Source: an uncultured Clostridia bacterium (GTDB lineage: Bacteria > Bacillota > Clostridia > Christensenellales > UBA1242). Taken from it: DNA of 51,122 nucleotides. This document shows, piece after piece, positions 15,630 to 23,580 of this stretch. A program made the position numbers and the translations under genes. Location: positions 1 to 51,122 of the forward strand of contig CAKVHQ010000009.1 of the NCBI GenBank assembly GCA_934749845.1, read 5' to 3'. Under the pieces are notes generated by a model. It did not search any database, had not been told where the DNA came from, and saw only the letters and a program-made list of their open reading frames with translations. Numbering within the stretch: position 1 is the first letter of the stretch; every line of letters begins with the position of its first letter.

Positions 15630-17156
15630 TTAAAAGTAAAATTGATGTCTAGAAGTTTTTACTCTAGAAAGACACATTTCCCCCTTCTTTTTAAGCGATG
15701 GTAAATATAATTTAGTAATGTTTGCACAATTTTCAAAACATTGCGATTCCATCTGGGCAAGGTTTGGTAAAACAAGTTCTTCCAAGTTTTGGTTCTCCTG
15801 AAAAAAACAGGCGCCCACATATGTTAAATTGGGAAGTTCCAAACTTTTAATAACTTTATTGTGCCTCAAACAAAAATGGCCAATTTTTTTAAGTTTAGGA
15901 ACATCAAATATTTCCATCGTTTCATTCATCGTTAAAAAACAATCATCTATAAATTGAAGGTTAGGAGCAATAAACTTTTTTAATTTTAAATTATCGTTTA
16001 AAAAGCACATTCCAATAGATTCTACAAAAGAATTGTAATAGCCAATTATTTCATTACTTCTATTTAGCATCAAAACAACTTTTTTATCATCTTCATCGTA
16101 TAAAAATGTTATTTTTTTATTGCCTTTTTCAGCCGCCTCAACTTGAACCGCGCTAAATTCTCCTATACTTTTTATAAAATTATCATTAAAACATCTTTGC
16201 TTAATTTCTGATTTAAATTTACCGCTAATCTCACCCTTACTATACGCAAATATTACATCTTCACTAGTGTAGTCTAATCTAATAAATTTTTTTTCTTTCA
16301 AGTCTAACAAAAAGTGTTCAATTAAAATATATTTATCTGGATTGAAAGTTATGGCGCGTCCATCACTTAAAACTATAACATTGTTTTCGCAAAAATTCGT
16401 GCCTAATATGCTTGAATAAGTTTTATGGTAAAATCTTCCATTTTTGTCCATAACAAAATTTTCAAGTGCATTGATAAGGTAAATGGATTTATCTTTATAA
16501 GCCAAAGAAATATTTATTCCATAAGTGTTCATAAACGCATAAGTTAAACCATCAATAATGTTATCCAAATAATTTCCAAAAGTTGCGTCGGGGTTTATAA
16601 CAGTGTGATTATATCTGTTTTTAATTGATAAGATTGAGTTTTCTGCTTTTGTAAATTGTATGCTAATAACACTTGTGCCGTACTCGTCTTGACGCTTTGG
16701 AGAAACAAAATCTTCTCGCTTAATTTTGTCAACATCTTTTTTAACTGCAAACCATACCCTACAAAAACCCAATCTAGAAAACTCACTATCGCCTTCAAAG
16801 GTGCAAATTTCTTCCCCTTTTGCATAATATTTTCTAAATTTTTTTATGTCTTCATAGGTTTTACATTCTGGATACAAAATATATCCCGCTTCGTCCATCA
16901 ACTGTTCTGGCGTTTTGTCCGTTTTCACAATACCTTGACCTTGCCTTAATTTTGCAATCCCAAAAATAAAATCGGCAAACGCATCCACATTATTTTTAAC
17001 TGCGTCATATAGTTCTCGAGTTGGTGCAAATATTTTAAAAATAATTTTTGATAATAGTCCTTCGGTTTCTAATAAAGTTGGAAAAAGACTTCTGCACAAA
17101 TGCATAAAGTCTTCTCCGTAATATTTTTTTATAAATTTTAAATCTTGATTTTCCAT
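15630..17156 (-). CDS. LRR paralogue 3
   Basis: Third tandem paralogue, 508 residues. It keeps the conserved N-terminal domain (LKFIKKYYGEDFMHLCRSLF; KRQDEYGTSVISIQFTK), the YDEDDKK middle segment and five leucine-rich repeats, the last being LYLPSLKKKGEMCL. It shares blocks with LRR1 (TREL, GIAKLRQGQGIVKTDKTPEQ) and others with LRR2 (start MENQDLKF), as expected if the copies recombine. No terminator is obvious at its 3' end, only about 100 bases before the LRR2 start, so read-through into LRR2 is possible. Function unknown. Confidence 0.85.
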   Translation of the reverse strand: MENQDLKFIKKYYGEDFMHLCRSLFPTLLETEGLLSKIIFKIFAPTRELYDAVKNNVDAFADFIFGIAKLRQGQGIVKTDKTPEQLMDEAGYILYPECKTYEDIKKFRKYYAKGEEICTFEGDSEFSRLGFCRVWFAVKKDVDKIKREDFVSPKRQDEYGTSVISIQFTKAENSILSIKNRYNHTVINPDATFGNYLDNIIDGLTYAFMNTYGINISLAYKDKSIYLINALENFVMDKNGRFYHKTYSSILGTNFCENNVIVLSDGRAITFNPDKYILIEHFLLDLKEKKFIRLDYTSEDVIFAYSKGEISGKFKSEIKQRCFNDNFIKSIGEFSAVQVEAAEKGNKKITFLYDEDDKKVVLMLNRSNEIIGYYNSFVESIGMCFLNDNLKLKKFIAPNLQFIDDCFLTMNETMEIFDVPKLKKIGHFCLRHNKVIKSLELPNLTYVGACFFQENQNLEELVLPNLAQMESQCFENCANITKLYLPSLKKKGEMCLSRVKTSRHQFYF

Positions 17157-17179
17157 AGCACCTAAATTTTTACAGCATT

Positions 17180-17208
17180 ATTATATCAGTATATTTAGAT
17201 TAAATCAA
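17180..17208 (-). promoter_or_regulatory. Promoter of LRR3
   Basis: TTGATT (17203-17208), 17-base spacer, TATAAT (17180-17185), minus strand; the -35 lies 20 bases past the lipoprotein stop codon. Confidence 0.88.
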
Positions 17209-17227
17209 TATGGAATTAAAATTTCGT

Positions 17228-18562
17228 TTAATTTTCGCTGGTTTTATGAACGCAGGTTATTAAATAAATCTTTTGTTCATCACAAGTAAATCCCGTTTTG
17301 TCACTAGCGTTATTGCCATCAAGAGTTAGAACATCGTATTCCCAAAGAATGTCGCTAAAACTAAACTCAAACCCCTTGTTTAGCACATGAATAAGTATAA
17401 CTTCCGTTTTTCCTTTATAATTTTCAACCGTCACAACCATAGCCTTATCTTCTGGCAAAATGAGTTTAATATATAAAGTTAATTTTTCGTCTGTCACTCT
17501 TGTTGAATCAAAAACAGTTGTCATTTCACTGTCTGTATAAATTTCAAAAAATGGACTTTTATCTCCGTTAAAAATAATAAAACCCGGTAAGGTTGTTAAA
17601 AAATCTTTTGCTTGGGTTGCCGTGTAGTTTTCGCCAACGCCAACACCTGTTGCATAAGTTAAATCATAGCCTTCAACAACAAATTTAACTTTAGCCATGT
17701 AATAGTTGGCTGTGGCTTCTTGGTCAGCATTAAGCGAGTCGTAATGTTCTTGGTCGAAAGAGTAAGAAAATGTTGACTTTGCTGTTTGTTTTCTTGTAAA
17801 GTTTTTGGTTTTATCACTAAAAAAGTACTTGTAATCATAGCAACTTTCAAATTTTGTAAATTTTCCATTACTAATTGTAAAGCGTAGTTCGTCATCACAT
17901 TTAGTATATTGATAGTTTTCGTCCATTGAGTAATCGTCATCCACAATTTTATAACTTGCATTAAGTTTAAAGGTAACAGAATTTTTTGAATTTCTTACAA
18001 ACGAAAGTTTTACAACTTCATCTTCATTTCCGTTTTCTTCCATTAGTGATTTAATAATATCACAAAATTCTTCATAAGTTTTTCCAGTATCTAAACTATA
18101 CTCATGCAGTAATTGTTGTGGCGAGTATTCAATTAGTTCTTGTGCGTATTTAGGGCTAACATACACAGCACGAACGCTTTCTTTTCCGTTTTGTTTTTGT
18201 GTTGTAACAAATTTGCCTTTGTAAATGCCATCAACAGTAACATACTTAATAACAGCACTCATTTTAAATGCTTCTTGTAATTTTCCATCTTCATCAATTT
18301 CATATTCATTATAGTCATAATAATATTTATTGTCTTGAAATGCTTCAAGTTCGTTTGCTTTAGTTGTTAGAACACCATTTTTATAGCCTGCTCCCTCAAA
18401 TGTATAAGTGTAGTCACCAGTGTAATTCACGCTGTAATCTCTACCCTCTAGCCACACCGCAAAATTTTCCTCGTCGGTATATCGTTTACAACCGCAAAGC
18501 CCTAGCGAAAAAATTGTTGTAAACAATAATGCAAAAACAATAAGTAAATTTCTTTTTTTCAT
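17228..18562 (-). CDS. Secreted lipoprotein of unknown function
   Basis: The 444-residue protein starts with a lipoprotein signal (MKKRNLLIVFALLFTTIF, lipobox LCGC, lipidated Cys about residue 25). The mature part is rich in Asp, Glu, Tyr and Lys and appears beta-rich, with repeated pieces such as YTYTFEGAG and FTRKQTAKSTFSYSF. A segment near residues 330-400 (TLPGFIIFNGDKSPFFEIYTD) resembles cell-surface beta modules. I recognise no family. The ATG at 18560-18562 has a GGAGG site. A broken copy of its 3' end occurs at 13668-13712, so the gene was part of the duplicated LRR block. Confidence 0.8.
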   Translation of the reverse strand: MKKRNLLIVFALLFTTIFSLGLCGCKRYTDEENFAVWLEGRDYSVNYTGDYTYTFEGAGYKNGVLTTKANELEAFQDNKYYYDYNEYEIDEDGKLQEAFKMSAVIKYVTVDGIYKGKFVTTQKQNGKESVRAVYVSPKYAQELIEYSPQQLLHEYSLDTGKTYEEFCDIIKSLMEENGNEDEVVKLSFVRNSKNSVTFKLNASYKIVDDDYSMDENYQYTKCDDELRFTISNGKFTKFESCYDYKYFFSDKTKNFTRKQTAKSTFSYSFDQEHYDSLNADQEATANYYMAKVKFVVEGYDLTYATGVGVGENYTATQAKDFLTTLPGFIIFNGDKSPFFEIYTDSEMTTVFDSTRVTDEKLTLYIKLILPEDKAMVVTVENYKGKTEVILIHVLNKGFEFSFSDILWEYDVLTLDGNNASDKTGFTCDEQKIYLITCVHKTSEN

Positions 18563-18650
18563 TAAACCTCCAACTTTTTAATATGAAATATTTCCTTCAA
18601 TGTTTAATATAACATAAAATATGTATATGACTAGCGGTTTATTTTAACTT

Positions 18651-18669
18651 CATAATGTTTAACATTATG
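18651..18669. promoter_or_regulatory. 19-base palindrome upstream of the lipoprotein gene
   Basis: CATAATGTT-T-AACATTATG is a perfect 9-base inverted repeat about 90 bases before the lipoprotein ATG; a candidate operator or short hairpin. Confidence 0.4.
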
Positions 18670-18679
18670 GATTGCAATA

Positions 18680-18703
18680 CAAATTAAAAACCATTTTAAT
18701 TTG
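18680..18703. terminator. AT-only hairpin downstream of the SAP gene
   Basis: CAAATTAAAA-ACCA-TTTTAATTTG, a 10-base perfect stem about 90 bases beyond the SAP-gene stop. It may be part of the 3' end of that transcript; the low GC makes a true terminator doubtful. Confidence 0.35.
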
Positions 18704-18789
18704 TAGATTTATTAAAAAGCTTTATAACTCATTATGCTTTTGGTGGCAAACAGATAATTTTGTTATCTATCTAATTTGTAAATTTGTTT

Positions 18790-19377
18790 TTAAAAAACAT
18801 TTTTTTCGTTTTGCAAGACAATTAAGTCGCTTTTTTCATATTTATGTGAACCTTTAATGCTTTTTTTATAGTTCCAACAACAAATTGCTTGTTTTAGGTT
18901 TTTGTCTTTATTTTCATTAAAAAAATCTCTTATATATGTGTTGTATTCAAATTGCTTATCTATAATTTTAGCAAATTTGTTTTTGCTTTCAGTTATTTTT
19001 TGATATTGGGTTATAGATTCTCTATAAGTCTTTCCCGCGTTGTTTTTTAACCACTTTTGAAATGGAACGCAAAATTTAAAGTTTTTGCCAATTTGTAATT
19101 TATAAAAAGCACGATGTTTTTCACTGCAAACAAAATTTTCTTCAATTAAACTATCAAGTGTTATAACTTCAGTTCTTGTTACCTTTTTTGGATGAGTTTT
19201 ATTTACTTTCCTTTTTCCTGTTTTTAAAAAGTAAAAAACTCTGTTAGTTAATTCAATTTTGCTTCCGCTTGCTTGCAAATTATTTTGCCTGCAAAATTTT
19301 ATAAGTTCAGTTTTTAAATAGTAGTTATCTTTAAAATCTTCTGCATTTAAATTGCTGTTTAATTCTTGTCTTTCCAT
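18790..19377 (-). CDS. SAP-domain protein
   Basis: The 195-residue protein has an N-terminal SAP-like helix-extended loop-helix (residues about 18-45: YLKTELIKFCRQNNL, then SGSKIELTNRV), a motif that binds nucleic acid. A C-terminal domain rich in Lys and aromatic residues follows (FCVPFQKWLKNNAGKTYRES, AICCWNYKKS), as seen in bacterial SAP proteins of unknown function (DUF6434-like). It is probably cytoplasmic and DNA-associated. The longer frame to 19425 would place the promoter inside the gene, so ATG 19375-19377 is chosen. TATAAT ends seven bases upstream and there is no ribosome site, so the message may be leaderless. Confidence 0.82.
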   Translation of the reverse strand: MERQELNSNLNAEDFKDNYYLKTELIKFCRQNNLQASGSKIELTNRVFYFLKTGKRKVNKTHPKKVTRTEVITLDSLIEENFVCSEKHRAFYKLQIGKNFKFCVPFQKWLKNNAGKTYRESITQYQKITESKNKFAKIIDKQFEYNTYIRDFFNENKDKNLKQAICCWNYKKSIKGSHKYEKSDLIVLQNEKNVF

Positions 19378-19384
19378 ATGTTTT

Positions 19385-19414
19385 ATTATATCATAGCAGT
19401 TTACATTTTCACAA
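19385..19414 (-). promoter_or_regulatory. Promoter of the SAP-domain gene
   Basis: TTGTGA (19409-19414), 18-base spacer, extended -10 TGaTATAAT (TATAAT at 19385-19390), seven bases from the ATG. Confidence 0.7.
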
Positions 19415-19450
19415 AAAATAACCATTAGGTTTTCCCTAATGGCTTTTTTT
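19412..19450 (-). terminator. Bidirectional terminator after the BspA-like lipoprotein
   Basis: Stem CCATTAGG/CCTAATGG, loop of 5, T-runs on both strands. Its left edge touches the -35 of the SAP gene. Confidence 0.85.
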
Positions 19451-19505
19451 TAAAGTGGTAATTTATAATTAAGTTTTTTTACTTAAATTTTGTTTAGTTT
19501 TTAAA

Positions 19506-21395
19506 TCAAATGCTCCAAAGCACAGGTGTTATTCCGTCTGTATCATAATGCCAATACTTTTCAACATCAACGCTAGGTGCGGTGGCGGAATAGAATTTCA
19601 CTTTTTCACTATCTGTTACGCTGGAATTGAAACCGGAAATCTTAATATTGTCCCATTCTGTTTGAGAACCTTTGTAATACACAAAAGTAATTAAGCAGTT
19701 ATTAAATGCAAAATTTTCGATGAAAGTAACACTGGTTGGAATAACAATAAAAGTATTATTAAAACAACCGCTTAATGCATATTTTGAAATAATTTTAACG
19801 CCATCGGCAATGGTTGTGTTTTTACAGCCCGCAATCAAAGTCATGTTATCTTTTTGTATTATTGCGTTGTTCCTACTTTCATAAACTGCATTATCTTGGT
19901 CTACAGTTATCTGGCTAATGTTGCAATTAACAAAAGCGCATTCTCCAATACTAATTACAGATTTTGGAATGAAAATATCCCCACCCAAAACAGTGCAACT
20001 TGAAAAAGCATAATTTCCAATTTCTTTTAATCCGTTAGGAAATGTTATGGTCGAAATTCTAGAATCTTTAAAAGCCGAATCGGCTATTTTTTCGCAAATC
20101 GAATTATCTTCAAATTTCACTTCCACAATATCATCAGCGTTAAAAACATTAGAAGGTATAACTTTAACGCCACTGCCAATTTTAACTTTCACATTTCGAA
20201 GTTTTCCTGTAAGCGAATAAGTGAAGGTACTACTATATGGAATGTTGCAATCGTAAGCGTTGTAGTCTATATCAGTAACGCCAGTGCAACCTTGAAAAGC
20301 AGTTTGACCAATATATGAAACTTTGTGTGGAATTTCTATTTTATTTAGTTCGTAGCACCCTTTAAAAGCATCGTCCCCTATTGCTTCGCATTGCGAATTA
20401 GGTGCATAAACAACATTTTTCACATTAGAATAATAAGAACTTAAATACATTTGGTCATTCCAGTTTGACAAAAACAATCTGTCAGGAATGCTCTTTACAT
20501 TTGCTCCAACATGAACTGTAACACCATTTGTATTACACCCAATACGAAATGTTGAATGCGTAGTTGTTGGCAAGCCATAGCAAGAAGTTGCGTTAAAATA
20601 AAAATCTGTAACTTCATCGCAACAGGCAAACGCAAAGTCGCTTATTTTATCTGTGTCTTCATCAACAACAATAGTTTTTGCAAACCTATCTTCAACGCCA
20701 ACAGCAATTAACAATCCGTTTTCTTCAACATAAAGCGTTCCGTTTTTATTTACTAAGTTTAGCCTATCATTTTTGTCTTTTGCTATATGGTAAGCGTAAA
20801 AACCAACACCGCCATTATCTGCTGAACTAACTTGAACATCTAAATTAGACAAGTTGATAACTTCCAATAATGCACAGCAATCACGAAAGGCTTGCTCTCC
20901 AATAAACTGTAAAGTTGATGGCAGTGTTACTACCCTAAGGTTTTTAAATCCTTCAAAACTTTCTTCTTTTATTTTTTTAACTGCTATGCCGTTAATAGTT
21001 TCAGGAATTTCAATTTCTTTGATTGTTCTAGTTATTTTGTTATTATCAACAGATAATTCGCCTTGCTCGTTAATTTTTAAAATTGGTTTATAGTAGCCAT
21101 AAACATTAAAGTTATAGCCTTGAATGTAATCAATTTTATTATCAACTATATCAGCATTTCCTTGCCAGCCAGTAAAATAGTATAAATCTTTAAAGGTGGC
21201 AAGATTAGGAAGTTCGTAAGCCGAAATTTCTTCTTTAGACATTTTTGCAGAATAGTAAACTTCATTATCTAAATAAATTGTTAACTCATATTTTAATTTT
21301 TCAGTTGGGTCAGTATCGTCATTACATGCACAAAGACCCATAACACTAATTAACATGATAAATGTTAAAACAACAACTTTTAAGTATTTTTTCAT
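19506..21395 (-). CDS. BspA-like leucine-rich repeat lipoprotein
   Basis: The 629-residue protein has a lipoprotein signal (MKKYLKVVVLTFIMLISVMG, lipobox LCAC, Cys about residue 24), then a short InlB-like beta module (YYFTGWQGNADIVDN). Many LRR_5/BspA repeats follow, such as GFKNLRVVTLPSTLQFIGEQ, FKGCYELNKIEIP and GLKEIGNYAFSSCTVLGG. It should be lipid-anchored on the outer face of the membrane. Proteins of this kind are often adhesins in gut and oral bacteria. AGGAGAG precedes the ATG. The promoter is at 21429-21457. Unlike the three LRR paralogues downstream it is clearly exported, so they are not simple copies of it. Confidence 0.9.
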   Translation of the reverse strand: MKKYLKVVVLTFIMLISVMGLCACNDDTDPTEKLKYELTIYLDNEVYYSAKMSKEEISAYELPNLATFKDLYYFTGWQGNADIVDNKIDYIQGYNFNVYGYYKPILKINEQGELSVDNNKITRTIKEIEIPETINGIAVKKIKEESFEGFKNLRVVTLPSTLQFIGEQAFRDCCALLEVINLSNLDVQVSSADNGGVGFYAYHIAKDKNDRLNLVNKNGTLYVEENGLLIAVGVEDRFAKTIVVDEDTDKISDFAFACCDEVTDFYFNATSCYGLPTTTHSTFRIGCNTNGVTVHVGANVKSIPDRLFLSNWNDQMYLSSYYSNVKNVVYAPNSQCEAIGDDAFKGCYELNKIEIPHKVSYIGQTAFQGCTGVTDIDYNAYDCNIPYSSTFTYSLTGKLRNVKVKIGSGVKVIPSNVFNADDIVEVKFEDNSICEKIADSAFKDSRISTITFPNGLKEIGNYAFSSCTVLGGDIFIPKSVISIGECAFVNCNISQITVDQDNAVYESRNNAIIQKDNMTLIAGCKNTTIADGVKIISKYALSGCFNNTFIVIPTSVTFIENFAFNNCLITFVYYKGSQTEWDNIKISGFNSSVTDSEKVKFYSATAPSVDVEKYWHYDTDGITPVLWSI

Positions 21396-21428
21396 GTCAT
21401 TCTCTCCTATTAAAAGTAGTTTAACACA

Positions 21429-21457
21429 ATATTAAACAAAATGAAATAGTTAAGCAA
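21429..21457 (-). promoter_or_regulatory. Promoter of the BspA-like lipoprotein
   Basis: TTGCTT (21452-21457), 17-base spacer, TAATAT (21429-21434), minus strand. Confidence 0.6.
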
Positions 21458-21508
21458 AAATTGTTTGAAAATTTAAATTGCTTTTAATAAATATTAAATT
21501 GCATTCTT

Positions 21509-21832
21509 TTAAACCAAAACAACAATAGGAATAATGTTTATGCAAACTTCTTCGTAAGGATGATTTTCCTTAATCGTTTTTACGGCTAATTTTAAATCTT
21601 TTTCTTCACATCTAAATTCAAGTTTGTATTCTGGTGCGAACTCAATGCTTCCAACTTGACCTAAATATGGGTTAGCACCTTCTGTTGCTTTCCATGACGA
21701 GTGTATTTCGTACCAAGACATACAGCAATCATAATTGCCAACTTTTCCAAATCCATATGCATATAGTCCATTTTTAATGTTTTCCAATGCCTCTTTTGGT
21801 AGATATGTTTCCACTTTATAAATGTGTTTCAT
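21509..21832 (-). CDS. Stand-alone NIF3/YqfO-type small domain protein
   Basis: The 107-residue protein matches the small CutA-like domain inserted in NIF3/YqfO proteins: KVETYLPKEALENIKNGLYA, then a Gly-rich GFGKVGNYDCCMSW segment, a central VGSIEFAPEYKLEF strand, and the closing motif NHPYEEVCINIIPI. Stand-alone versions are common and are often misnamed structural toxin RtxA. The fold is PII-like and may bind small ligands or metal, but no activity is established. It is soluble. A ribosome site (AAGGAGT) precedes the ATG. Confidence 0.85.
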   Translation of the reverse strand: MKHIYKVETYLPKEALENIKNGLYAYGFGKVGNYDCCMSWYEIHSSWKATEGANPYLGQVGSIEFAPEYKLEFRCEEKDLKLAVKTIKENHPYEEVCINIIPIVVLV

Positions 21833-21894
21833 AGTTTACTCCTTATAAATTTAATCATTTTTTTATAATTTTAACAAAATATGATTTATAGCCT

Positions 21895-22410
21895 TTAGTC
21901 AACCAAAACTTCATTTTCAAATCTTTTTTTGTTAAAAATCGCCCTTTCTTTATACACAAGAATTGGAACAAGTGTTTTTTCTTGCAATTTTGAATAAACC
22001 TTTTCACTTATTTGTTCTTGACTTTCACACAAATTACCCTCATCGCTAGTATACTCAAATTTTAAGTTGTAAATGGTATAGTGCGAAACGCATCCATTAT
22101 TGTTCTCAGTAACTTCCGTTTCAAATAAATCAACTATTTTTCCATTTTCCGAATGACCTTTTTTTGAAACTTCTAAAGATTTATTTCCATCAATAATCAT
22201 TTTAACACCATTGATTATAAAGGCTATGCTAGCAATGAACATTATTGATGCGATTAAACACATGAAAACGCCACCACCGATTTCTTCTGGGTCCCACGAT
22301 TTAATTGCAGACGATAAAACTATTATTGCAATGACTATTGCAATTATAGCAACAATTATCCTTGTAATTCCACCAGTTATAGTGCCACGATTAAATTTTT
22401 TTCTTTCCAT
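21895..22410 (-). CDS. Two-helix membrane protein, DUF3592-like
   Basis: The 171-residue protein has two N-terminal membrane helices (residues about 15-35 and 47-70; IIVAIIAIVIAIIVLSSA is clear). A beta-rich domain then starts at GKIVDLFETEV and includes CVSHYTIYNLKFEYTSDEG. It ends with VPILVYKERA. This is the layout of DUF3592 proteins, membrane proteins of unknown function. A GAGGGG site precedes the ATG and a promoter lies at 22448-22475. It lies downstream of the tmRNA terminator and is a separate unit. Confidence 0.75.
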   Translation of the reverse strand: MERKKFNRGTITGGITRIIVAIIAIVIAIIVLSSAIKSWDPEEIGGGVFMCLIASIMFIASIAFIINGVKMIIDGNKSLEVSKKGHSENGKIVDLFETEVTENNNGCVSHYTIYNLKFEYTSDEGNLCESQEQISEKVYSKLQEKTLVPILVYKERAIFNKKRFENEVLVD

Positions 22411-22447
22411 TTTCCCCTCGTTTTAAATAAAAAGTTAAACTGTATAT

Positions 22448-22475
22448 AGTATACATTATTAGCCTATTTATTCAA
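22448..22475 (-). promoter_or_regulatory. Promoter of the DUF3592-like gene
   Basis: TTGAAT (22470-22475), 16-base spacer, TATACT (22448-22453), minus strand. Confidence 0.55.
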
Positions 22476-22483
22476 ACTTTTTT

Positions 22484-22520
22484 AATAAAAAAGTCCACTA
22501 GAAATTTTCTAATAGACTTA
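22484..22520 (-). terminator. Terminator of the smpB-ssrA transcript
   Basis: Interrupted stem around AAGTC...TAGAAA / TTTCTA...GACTT, followed by T6 on the minus strand. Confidence 0.75.
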
Positions 22521-22553
22521 AACTTTTTGCGCAAAACGCACTAACATTTTTAT

Positions 22554-22910
22554 TGGTGGAGGTGGCGAGAATCGAACTCGCGTCCAAACTTGCGGACAAA
22601 ATCCTTCTACATGCTTAGTCTGTTTTAATTAGTTGAAAAACAGAAACAAACAAAACCATTTATCAACTTGCTCTTTATTTAATAAGTTAAGTTAAGAGCA
22701 AACTTAACCTATTTTTCTTGCTTTATAATGCCTTATTTCACTCGCAAGAACTGTGAAACAGACAATGTTTGTCTAACTAAAAAAAGTTTAATTAGCAAGC
22801 ATACGCATAATTTGTGTTTGCGTTTAAATTTTTGCCGTGATTTATGTGTCCAGCCACACAACATGCTTATAACTTTCCCCTAACAAATCTGTCGAAACCT
22901 GTACACCCCC
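22554..22910 (-). ncRNA. ssrA: Transfer-messenger RNA (ssrA, tmRNA)
   Basis: tmRNA rescues stalled ribosomes and tags the unfinished protein. On the minus strand the molecule begins GGGGGUGUACAGGUUUCGAC and ends with the T-arm GUUCGAUUC, an acceptor strand CACCUCC, discriminator A and encoded CCA (22554-22556). The 5' GGGGGUG pairs with CACCUCC over seven base pairs including one G-U. The length is about 357 bases, typical. The inner reading frame is at 22792-22836. The 5' end lies two bases beyond the smpB stop, so the RNA must be processed from a joint transcript or start inside smpB. Confidence 0.95.
22792..22836 (-). CDS. tmRNA tag-peptide frame, ending in YAYAC
   Basis: The most plausible resume codon is GGC at 22834-22836, giving the tag GKNLNANTNYAYAC followed by TAA. 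The start (GK) and the N-Y-A core fit known tags. The usual ending is ALAA, and a terminal Cys is unusual. The stop is followed by a stem-loop (CTAATTAAA...TTTAGTTAG), as in other tmRNAs. The other two frames give no recognisable tag. Confidence 0.7.
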   Translation of the reverse strand, partial: GKNLNANTNYAYAC

Positions 22911-22912
22911 GT

Positions 22913-23356
22913 TTAATAATTTTTAAGTTGTCGCGATATTTCCCTGTCTTGTTCTCGGCGCTTTATTGTTTCCCTTTTATCAACAAGTTTCTTGCCTTTT
23001 GCTGATGCAATTTCAACCTTAACGAGATTATCTTTGAAATAAACTTTTGTTGGAATAATTGTAAGTGCTTTTTCTTTTGTAAGTCTTTCCAGTTTTAATA
23101 TTTCCCTTTTAGACAGCAAAAGTTTTCTATCTCGTCTTTCGTCTGGTGCATACGATGTGGCTTGTTTATATGGTTTTATATACATATTTTTTATAAAAAC
23201 TTCGCCATTACGGATAAACACAAAACTATCAAGCAAACTTGCTTCGCCATTTCTTAAAGATTTTACTTCAGAGCCTTCTAAAACAATACCTGCTTCAAAG
23301 CGGTCTTCAATAAAGTATTCAAAATTTGCTTTTTTGTTGTTAACAATAAGTTTCAT
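22913..23356 (-). CDS. smpB: SsrA-binding protein SmpB
   Basis: SmpB binds the tRNA-like part of tmRNA and brings it to stalled ribosomes. The 147-residue protein has the OB-fold motif GIVLEGSEVKSLRNGEASLL, the FIRNGEVFIKNMYIKPY block, and the C-terminal family sequence KKLVDKRETIKRREQDREIS. The ATG at 23354-23356 follows GGAGTCG. Its gene directly precedes tmRNA and follows rnr, the standard Firmicute order; RNase R also works in trans-translation. Confidence 0.97.
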   Translation of the reverse strand: MKLIVNNKKANFEYFIEDRFEAGIVLEGSEVKSLRNGEASLLDSFVFIRNGEVFIKNMYIKPYKQATSYAPDERRDRKLLLSKREILKLERLTKEKALTIIPTKVYFKDNLVKVEIASAKGKKLVDKRETIKRREQDREISRQLKNY

Positions 23357-23468
23357 ATCGACTCCATAATTATATTATCTTTTTGTGCGTTTTTCAATAT
23401 TTTTACTAAAATATCACACATTTTTGCTTGTTTTTTATGAAAAAATTTATTTTTTTTGTGAAATTTAT

Positions 23469-23580
23469 ATAAAAGCCTTTACTGCGTGGCACAGCCACGC
23501 AGTGCAAGCCCACCGCCAAGCCAAAAGCATTTTGGCTTGGCTATGGGCGAGCGTCACTCGCTAGGTGAAAAGGCTTTTAT
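23469..23580. repeat. Three-armed GC-rich inverted-repeat element
   Basis: A 12-base perfect outer stem (23469-23480 with 23569-23580, ATAAAAGCCTTT/AAAGGCTTTTAT) encloses three hairpins. Arm 1 is a 10-base perfect stem with loop ACA (23481-23503). Arm 2 is GCCAAGCCAAAA-GCA-TTTTGGCTTGGC (23515-23541) with a further GCCCA/TGGGC stem below a 2x2 internal loop. Arm 3 is GCGAG-CGTCA-CTCGC (23547-23561). The element is much richer in G+C than its surroundings and its outer stem includes the rnr stop codon (23577-23579). No T-run follows, so a plain terminator is unlikely; a mobile palindromic (MITE/REP-like) element or structured RNA fits better. Confidence 0.75.

Noticed and set aside
18672..18857. 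Plus-strand 61-codon ORF
   Set aside because: No ribosome site, it runs into the antisense of the SAP gene, and the composition is Phe/Lys-rich as expected from AT-rich antisense.
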